The translations under genes and the position numbers were made by a program. 64,000 nt of DNA from Candidatus Cryosericum hinesii (GTDB taxonomy: Bacteria; Caldisericota; Caldisericia; Cryosericales; Cryosericaceae). Of the stretch, positions 58,603 to 64,000 are shown piece after piece; position 1 is the stretch's first letter; every line of letters starts with the position of its first letter. The notes under the pieces are model-generated. The model saw nothing but the letters and a program-made list of their open reading frames with translations. It made no database searches and was not told the DNA's origin. The DNA is taken from assembly GCF_003570985.1 (NCBI RefSeq), contig NZ_QXIW01000031.1, positions 107,059-171,058 on the forward strand, in the 5' to 3' direction.

Positions 58603-59397
58603 GTGAACATACGCAAGGCAGCGGGGTGGATCCTGCTGGTGATAGCAGTTGCAGCGGCAGGCGTGGTCTTGGTTGGATTCAATCGTAGCCGTGCCGACCA
58701 GCGTCATGCAGTCGCTTATGTGCAGTCCGCGGACGTCTGGCAGGCCAGACAACTTTTGCTGTGGCAGGAGGTCGACGCCGCTCGTGATGCCCAGGTGGCA
58801 CAGCAGGAGCGCATTCTGCAGACGGCTGAGGCTAAAGAGGCGGCAGATGTGGCTGCGGTCGAGGCCGGGGACCAGGAAGCCATGATACGCCAGAGTAACC
58901 GCGAAGACCAGTTCATCCGATCGGTCATTGCGGGATGCGACCCTGCGGTCGCTGCCCAGCTCAAACCCGTAGCGGAACTGGCATGGCCCCTGGCGGGACC
59001 TATGATGATCACCTCGCCCTATGGTGAACGCATGCACCCAATCATCGGTGAAGAGGAGTTCCACCGGGGCGTCGACCTGCGCGCTCACTATGGCTCGCCC
59101 ATCCTTGCACCCGCTGATGGGATCGTCTTGTACATCGGCAGCAAAACTACCTATGGCAACATGGTCGTCGTCCTGCACGGGGGAGGTATTGCCACCGTCT
59201 ACGGCCACCTGTGGAAGTTTGCGGTCCAGCCCTACGAACGCGTCCAGAAGGGACAGCTCCTTGGATATACGGGCAACACGGGCTTCAGTACTGGTCCCCA
59301 CCTTCACTTTGAGGTGCGCCAGGATGGCGAACCGACCAATCCGCTGGAGTGGCTGCCTCCCATCGAGACAACTGAACAGGGGGCGGTTATCCAGTGA
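58603..59397 (+). CDS. M23-family (LytM-type) peptidoglycan endopeptidase
   Basis: 264 residues: N-terminal membrane anchor (GWILLVIAVAAAGVVLVGF), a helical stretch (RQLLLWQEVDAARDAQVAQQ and on), then the M23 domain with zinc ligands in FHRGVDLRA (HxxxD), catalytic His in VYGHLWKF and HLHFEV. It would cut peptidoglycan cross-bridges outside the membrane. GTG start with GGAGG 8 nt upstream. Its 3' end overlaps the convergent FTR1-type gene by 11 nt. Confidence 0.9.
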   Translation: MNIRKAAGWILLVIAVAAAGVVLVGFNRSRADQRHAVAYVQSADVWQARQLLLWQEVDAARDAQVAQQERILQTAEAKEAADVAAVEAGDQEAMIRQSNREDQFIRSVIAGCDPAVAAQLKPVAELAWPLAGPMMITSPYGERMHPIIGEEEFHRGVDLRAHYGSPILAPADGIVLYIGSKTTYGNMVVVLHGGGIATVYGHLWKFAVQPYERVQKGQLLGYTGNTGFSTGPHLHFEVRQDGEPTNPLEWLPPIETTEQGAVIQ

Positions 59398-60205
59398 CCG
59401 ATGCTGGCGTTGTTGGGCGAAAGTACGCCCACAACGCTCCGGCCAGGTAGACAATCCACGCGACGATCTGGACGAGATTGGGGCTGTCGACGTATCCGAA
59501 GACAGAGCCCAGCAGTCCACCGACGACACTTGTGTCACTCACAATGGCCCGCGTGGACCAGAGAGGGGCGATTCCTGTCGGCAGAAGCCCAAGGCCCTGG
59601 AACTCGCCAATACCACCAACCAGGAGACCGGCGGCCATGACGATGAGGAGGACGCTCATGACGGTGAAAAACGGCTTGAGAGCCAGCCGCCTGCTACCGC
59701 TATAAACGATCTCGCCAAGAATGGCGGCAACGGTGAAGCCGAACACGGCACCGCCAATGGTTGCAGCTGGAGTGGCCTGCTGCGCGGAGCCGACGACAAA
59801 GAGGACTGTCTCGATACCCTCCCGGACGACAGAGATGAATGCAAGCGAGGCGAGCGTCCACACAGAACCGTCGCTGACGGCGTGCAGCACGCGTTGCCGA
59901 AGGCTGGAGCCGATCGTTGCCGACTCGCGCTTCATCCACAGGGTCATCCACGTCAGGATGATGACCGCCAGGAGCTTCAGACTTCCCTCGAGGGGCGCTT
60001 GGAAGCGTTCGACCTTCGTTGTGTGCAGGACGGCGAAGATACCAACGGCTGCCGCAACGCTGACAATCGCCGCCGCCGCTGTCCCCAGCCATACCTTGCT
60101 CGCAGACCGGCTGGCGCCCAGTTGACGCAGGTAGGCCAGAATGATAGCCAGCACAACCGCGATTTCTACTCCCTCTCGCAGCGTTATGATGAACGTATTC
60201 AGCAT
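59387..60205 (-). CDS. FTR1-family iron permease-like protein
   Basis: 272-residue membrane protein with seven helices and two RExxE-type iron-binding motifs, LREGVEIAVV at the start and VVREGIETVLF in the fourth helix. Belongs to the Ftr1/EfeU group that moves ferric or ferrous iron. No EfeO/EfeB partners are adjacent, so the iron-handling partner is unknown. It starts near a stretch with no further gene up to 60303. Confidence 0.88.
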   Translation of the reverse strand: MLNTFIITLREGVEIAVVLAIILAYLRQLGASRSASKVWLGTAAAAIVSVAAAVGIFAVLHTTKVERFQAPLEGSLKLLAVIILTWMTLWMKRESATIGSSLRQRVLHAVSDGSVWTLASLAFISVVREGIETVLFVVGSAQQATPAATIGGAVFGFTVAAILGEIVYSGSRRLALKPFFTVMSVLLIVMAAGLLVGGIGEFQGLGLLPTGIAPLWSTRAIVSDTSVVGGLLGSVFGYVDSPNLVQIVAWIVYLAGALWAYFRPTTPASVTG

Positions 60206-60303
60206 GTCTCAGCCTTTCCTGCCGGACCACAACAGGCGCTCAGCAAGAAAGTATATGTAGCTATTCTAATAAACAAGTGAAGCAGGTATCAACATCGTCG
60301 TCC

Positions 60304-61134
60304 TTACGCCCCCGGCACAATGCCGCCCATTGGTGTCAGGTCGAGCCTGTTTGCCCGCAAAACCCGGACGAGCGCATTGAGTCCCACGGAATCGCAAGCC
60401 ATGTGACCGGCGACAACGAGCGTCCCTTTGACCTCTGACTGGCGGAGCTTCAGGATGTCGGCGACCTCCATGTGCAGGGTCATCACGGTCCCGATGCCAT
60501 GGCGCCAGTACGCTTCCACGACGGCGGAACCTCCATTGGTACCACCAGCAAAGGCGGTGACGACCTTGCCGGCCGGTGCAGCAGGGCCCCCGACAACGAC
60601 CGCGGGACGTGTCTTCGCGTGCGCGAACTCAGGGATTTCCAGCAGGATGTCAGTCAGGTCCTGTACGGTCGCTGCAGGGCCAGTCTCGGCCAGACGCCGC
60701 TGAACGTGGGCGTCCACGATGCGTTCCATCATGAGGTCACAGGGATAGTGGACGTTCATGAACGGTATCCCCATCAGGCGGGCGACGCTGGGCATGTAGT
60801 CCCAGTTGCGCATGTGGTTGTTTCGCTCGACACCGAACTGCCGGGGCCGCAGGGCCTCACGTGCCTCGTCCTCCGGAACACCTGCTTTCGTGAGGGTCTG
60901 CAGTTGCCGGTTCATGACGAGGTGCAGGTTCAGCATGGCCTCGTCTCCCTGCGGGTGGTGCACGATGACGCCGTCGTACCCAAGGTCGCGGGCGATGCTC
61001 AACAGGCCGGTGTCGACGTCGATGCACACCAGGGCCTTCGTTATCTCACCGGGCACGTACACCTGTGTGTCCTCCGGGACCTCCGTGAGTCCAGCCATCT
61101 CCAGTGCCAGCCGCATGATTCGGTCTGTGTGCAT
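60304..61134 (-). CDS. Nif3-like (DUF34) protein
   Basis: 276 residues with the divalent-metal motif GVIVHHPQGDEAM near residue 57 and VVAGHMACDSVGLN near the C-terminus, as in NIF3/GTP-cyclohydrolase-like proteins. Members bind two metal ions; the reaction is poorly defined. It follows the nucleoside-kinase gene by 12 nt and is likely co-transcribed. Annotations such as 'GTP cyclohydrolase I type 2' should be treated with caution. Confidence 0.75.
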   Translation of the reverse strand: MHTDRIMRLALEMAGLTEVPEDTQVYVPGEITKALVCIDVDTGLLSIARDLGYDGVIVHHPQGDEAMLNLHLVMNRQLQTLTKAGVPEDEAREALRPRQFGVERNNHMRNWDYMPSVARLMGIPFMNVHYPCDLMMERIVDAHVQRRLAETGPAATVQDLTDILLEIPEFAHAKTRPAVVVGGPAAPAGKVVTAFAGGTNGGSAVVEAYWRHGIGTVMTLHMEVADILKLRQSEVKGTLVVAGHMACDSVGLNALVRVLRANRLDLTPMGGIVPGA

Positions 61135-61146
61135 ACGTGCCTCCGT

Positions 61147-62808
61147 CTAGTAGTTGAAGTAGCTGTTGCCGATGAACTCGCGAATGATGGACGTGCTGGG
61201 GATGACGTCGATGTCCATTACCGGCAGGAAGTAGTCAAGGAACCGGATCAGCCGGCGTGCCTCGGAGTATTCGGGCACCGTGTTGTCGATCTGCAGCAGC
61301 AGCTGCATGGCGTAGTTCTTGAGGAAGGCCAGCTCGTATACGAGCGACGAGTTGAACATGGCGTCGGCGTTTTCCTGAAAAGGGAAGATGTGCCGTTCCT
61401 CACCCATGCGGACAGAGTGCCAGATCTGCAGTGTCTGCAGGGCCGAGTACCCGCGGAACTTGTGGTCGCGCACCATGCGCCGCAGGATACGCACGTCCGT
61501 CGTCGGGATGCGGTTGTCGGCGTCCAGGTTGAGGAACGTGAGTGCTGAGACGTAGATGCGATACTTGGCGTTGTCCGGTATCTGGGAGGTCAATTTCGGG
61601 TTCAGGCCGTGGATGCCCTCGACGACCAAGATGGTGTGGTCGTTGGGAACGATGGTGTCACCGGCCTCGGAAGAGGTCCCGGTCTTGAAGCTGTATTTCG
61701 GCCGTGTGACAGTCTCCCCAGCCAGGATGCGGTTGAGGTCGTCGTTGAACCTCGCTGTGTTGAGCGACTCCAGACACTCGAAGTCGGGTTGGCCCTCTGC
61801 GTCCCGAGGTGTCTTGTCCCGGTCGACGAAGTAGTCGTCCAGCGAGATGGCGTGAGGGTCGAAGCCGTTGACCCTGAGCTGCAGGGCAAGCCGCTTGCTG
61901 AACGTCGTCTTGCCGGACGAGGACGGACCCGCGATGAGGACCAGGTGAGCACCTGAGGCCGTAACGCGATCGGCCAGCTGGGCGATCTTCTTCTCGTGAA
62001 GCATTTCGCTCACCATGATGAGTTCGCGGGTGCCGCCGCCGGCCACGACATCGTTGAGGTCTCCGGCCGTTTCCACGCGGATGATGCGTCCCCACTCCTC
62101 TGCCTCGTCGAAGATGTCGGCCAGCTTGGCCTGAGGCACGTAATCCGGCAGGGCTGTGGGGCTGGTGATGCCGGGGAAGACGAGCACCATGCCCGTGCGA
62201 TAGGGGATGAGGTCAAAGAGCGGCGTATCGCCGGTGCTGTGCGGCATGAAGCCATAGAAGTAGTTGGGGTGTTTGCCCAGGTAGTAGATGTTGACGGTGG
62301 ACTTGCTGCGGTAGCGCAGCAGCTCGGCCTTGTCGTGCATGCCCAGATTCTCCAGCAGCGGCAGGGCGTCCCACTTGTACAGCTTCTGCTTCTGGTACTC
62401 CAGGTCCTGGTTGATGAGCTCGTGCATGCGCTGCTTGATCTGGACGACCTCGTCGTCGGTCACGCGCATCTCGCGGAAGTCACAGAACAGGCCCTGCCCC
62501 AGTGAATGAAGGACCCGGAGCCTCCGGTCGGGAAAGAGATCACGTGCTGCAGCATACAGGATGAACACGAGACCGCGCTGGTAGATGCGTGCGCCGTCTT
62601 CGACGCTCATGTCGATGAAACAGACGGTGGCGTCGTGCTTCAGCGTCTTGAACAGCTCGCGGATGTCGTTGTTGACGCGTGCCGCCATGATGCGTGACGT
62701 GTGGTACGCCGCATAGTCCTTTGCCAGCGAGTCCAGACGGACTCCTCGCGGGTACAGGACGTCCTCGCCGGTCTCCTCTATATGTAGTCTGATCATCTCT
62801 GTCGCCAT
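61147..62808 (-). CDS. Nucleoside kinase with threonyl-tRNA-synthetase-like N-terminus
   Basis: 553 residues. Residues 1-about 270 resemble the TGS/second additional domains of ThrRS (EMIRLHIEETGEDVLYPRGV). Residues about 290-500 are the uridine-kinase/phosphoribulokinase fold: Walker A AGPSSSGKTTFSKRLA, HAISLDDYFVDRDKTPRD, VVEGIHGLNPKL. This domain pair is known from bacterial nucleoside kinases. GGAGG upstream. Probably phosphorylates uridine or another nucleoside in salvage. Confidence 0.88.
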   Translation of the reverse strand: MATEMIRLHIEETGEDVLYPRGVRLDSLAKDYAAYHTSRIMAARVNNDIRELFKTLKHDATVCFIDMSVEDGARIYQRGLVFILYAAARDLFPDRRLRVLHSLGQGLFCDFREMRVTDDEVVQIKQRMHELINQDLEYQKQKLYKWDALPLLENLGMHDKAELLRYRSKSTVNIYYLGKHPNYFYGFMPHSTGDTPLFDLIPYRTGMVLVFPGITSPTALPDYVPQAKLADIFDEAEEWGRIIRVETAGDLNDVVAGGGTRELIMVSEMLHEKKIAQLADRVTASGAHLVLIAGPSSSGKTTFSKRLALQLRVNGFDPHAISLDDYFVDRDKTPRDAEGQPDFECLESLNTARFNDDLNRILAGETVTRPKYSFKTGTSSEAGDTIVPNDHTILVVEGIHGLNPKLTSQIPDNAKYRIYVSALTFLNLDADNRIPTTDVRILRRMVRDHKFRGYSALQTLQIWHSVRMGEERHIFPFQENADAMFNSSLVYELAFLKNYAMQLLLQIDNTVPEYSEARRLIRFLDYFLPVMDIDVIPSTSIIREFIGNSYFNY

Positions 62809-62898
62809 TGTGATGCCTCCTGACTTCTCAGTCTAAGCGCGCATGAGGTATGAACAAGTGCACTGTGGTCAGTAAACCAGCTATACTGTCCATCGAGG

Positions 62899-63501
62899 AT
62901 GGGGGTGAGCGTGGCGGAGGGCAAGTCCGATCAGGATCTCCTGAAGGAGGCACTGAGTGACACGGGAGCGGTAGCCGTGCTCTACGATCGATATCGCGAC
63001 CGCATCTTTGCATGTCTTATCCACACCGTGCTGGACCGAGACCTCGCCGAAGAACTGACCGAAGCCGTGTTCGTCAAGATGGTGGACAACCTGCCGAAAC
63101 TTGCACGTGGCAGAGCACCCCTCGTGCAGTGGCTCTACCGTGTCGCCAACAATGAGGCTATGTCATGGTTCCGCCATCGCCGCAGTGCAGAGAGGTATCT
63201 CGCGACCGCCCGCATTGGTGATGATGACGCCGACCCCGACTACGACGACATGGTCGCGGAGGCTCAGGGTCATGCCGGCGAATTGCGTGCCGCCGCCGAG
63301 CAGCTGGCACCCTTCGACCGGCAGTGTGTCATGCTGCGCTACGGTGAGGGATTGACGCCGCGGGAGATCGCACCGATGCTTGGTTGCAGCGCAAAGCAGG
63401 TCAGCAACGCTCTTCAGCACGCCTTCAGCGTGTTGCGTGCCGGCATTTCAGCAAATCCGGGCGGGTTGCGTTATCCTCATGAAGAGGAGGAGAGAGAATG
63501 A
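62899..63501 (+). CDS. ECF RNA polymerase sigma factor 2
   Basis: 200-residue ECF sigma factor. Region 2: AVLYDRYRDRIFACLIHTVL, DRDLAEELTEAVFVKM, QWLYRVANNEAMSWFRHRR; region 4: LAPFDRQCVMLRYGEGLTPR, EIAPMLGCSAKQVSNALQHA. Paralogous to the factor at 48965 in both regions. Several start codons are possible (ATG 62899; GTG 62905 with GAGG 6 nt upstream; GTG 62911). TATACT at 62882 is a likely -10 box, so the leader is very short. Its stop overlaps the anti-sigma start (ATGA). Confidence 0.9.
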   Translation: MGVSVAEGKSDQDLLKEALSDTGAVAVLYDRYRDRIFACLIHTVLDRDLAEELTEAVFVKMVDNLPKLARGRAPLVQWLYRVANNEAMSWFRHRRSAERYLATARIGDDDADPDYDDMVAEAQGHAGELRAAAEQLAPFDRQCVMLRYGEGLTPREIAPMLGCSAKQVSNALQHAFSVLRAGISANPGGLRYPHEEEERE

Positions 63502-64000
63502 CTCAGGAAGAACTGGAACATCTGCTCGAGAACGTGGACTGGGAGCCGAAGGTCGACCCGTTGTGGGCTGAGACTAGTCGACAGCGTCTCGTTGCATATG
63601 CCGACCGGATGGCGGTTCACCGCCGCCACATGCGGCATTGGCGCCTGACGTTGGGACCCGCTCTCGCTATCGTGCTGGTTGTCCTGTGGTGGACCCAGAC
63701 GGGACCCCTGCGCACGGCCATCCATGCTACTGCACAACTACCCGACAGCATCCGCCTGCTGCAGGAAACGCAAAGAGGAACATCCAGCTCTGATCTGGCA
63801 GAGTCATCGCTACGCCAGACGTGGAACAACCTGATTGCGCTGGTCACCCCCGGAGCACGTTTGGCGGCGGTCACCGATGCAAGGCGGGATTCTGCAACAG
63901 GCCTGGTCAGCGCGACAGTGCGCGGTACGGATGGATATATTCTTGTTGATCCTCATTCGAAGTCCCTGGTAGGAGTCGTTGGGATGAAGGTCCCGAGCGA
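63498..64000 (+). CDS. Membrane-anchored putative anti-sigma factor 2, 3'-truncated by window edge
   Basis: The first 167 codons have no stop before the window ends. The N-terminus MTQEELEHLLENVDWEPKVD matches the opening of the other anti-sigma product (DIEQLLETTDWEPAEDHART). A single transmembrane helix follows (LGPALAIVLVVLWWTQTG). ATGA overlap with the sigma gene and GGAGGAGAGAGA upstream show coupled expression. Extracytoplasmic part incomplete. Confidence 0.8.
   Translation, partial: MTQEELEHLLENVDWEPKVDPLWAETSRQRLVAYADRMAVHRRHMRHWRLTLGPALAIVLVVLWWTQTGPLRTAIHATAQLPDSIRLLQETQRGTSSSDLAESSLRQTWNNLIALVTPGARLAAVTDARRDSATGLVSATVRGTDGYILVDPHSKSLVGVVGMKVPS

Overview
The window reads as one contig of a mid-to-high G+C anaerobic bacterium. 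An anaerobic lifestyle is suggested by a glycyl-radical enzyme with its radical-SAM activase, a pterin-type aldehyde:ferredoxin oxidoreductase and several small ferredoxins. S-layer homology domains, a 'copper amine oxidase N-terminal' stalk domain and ECF sigma/anti-sigma pairs recall Firmicutes-like or Caldisericota-like lineages; that placement is inference and weakly held. Genes mostly have strong GGAGG ribosome sites, frequent GTG starts and ATGA-type overlaps. I see no tRNA, rRNA or CRISPR array.

Region 1 (1-4274) is a peptide/hydroxyproline module: a 5'-truncated M24 Xaa-Pro-type peptidase, a glycyl-radical activase, and a glycyl-radical enzyme matching trans-4-hydroxy-L-proline dehydratase (HypD) at every catalytic-site position I can recall. 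Region 2 (4450-16456) is an arsenic/metalloid island: three arsR genes, arsD, two separate single-domain arsA genes, two Cys/Gly-rich small proteins, a two-gene permease, a DGC-domain protein, an ArsP-like permease, and a cassette of electron-transfer/NifX/OsmC genes, ending in a large AOR-family oxidoreductase. The junction 'permease 3' end - GC-rich terminator - convergent AOR gene' is present three times in different states of decay. A 136-bp near-perfect direct repeat of the permease 3' end brackets the inserted cassette.

Region 3 (16631-25096) holds a branched-chain-type amino-acid ABC transporter (livF, a livM-livG fusion, livH, livK). Divergent from it is a four-gene flavoprotein/iron-sulfur complex resembling multi-subunit L-proline or D-hydroxyproline dehydrogenases. 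Together with region 1 this suggests import and oxidation or reduction of proline-type amino acids. Region 4 (25262-36096) mixes an alpha/beta hydrolase, a DUF4380 protein, exported proteins, an OsmC-like protein, a beta-lactamase-family hydrolase, mnmG, a MalK-type ATPase with a structured leader, an RNase J-like metallo-hydrolase and surE.

Region 5 (36137-45933) has an ATP-grasp ligase with two tandem paralogous PLP racemase-like genes and a degenerate histidine-kinase-like protein, then, on the other strand, a CYTH protein, a PepV-like dipeptidase, a split chromate-type transporter pair and pta. Region 6 (46164-64000) is mostly cell-surface and signalling: a seven-repeat secreted protein, two paralogous ECF sigma/anti-sigma pairs (48025-49510 and 62899-end), small membrane proteins and lipoproteins, an ECF-transporter S component, a 1022-residue SLH protein, a DUF2325 protein, an M23 peptidase, an FTR1-type permease, a Nif3-like protein and a nucleoside kinase.

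Gene identities come from reading translations and motifs by eye; no database search was possible.
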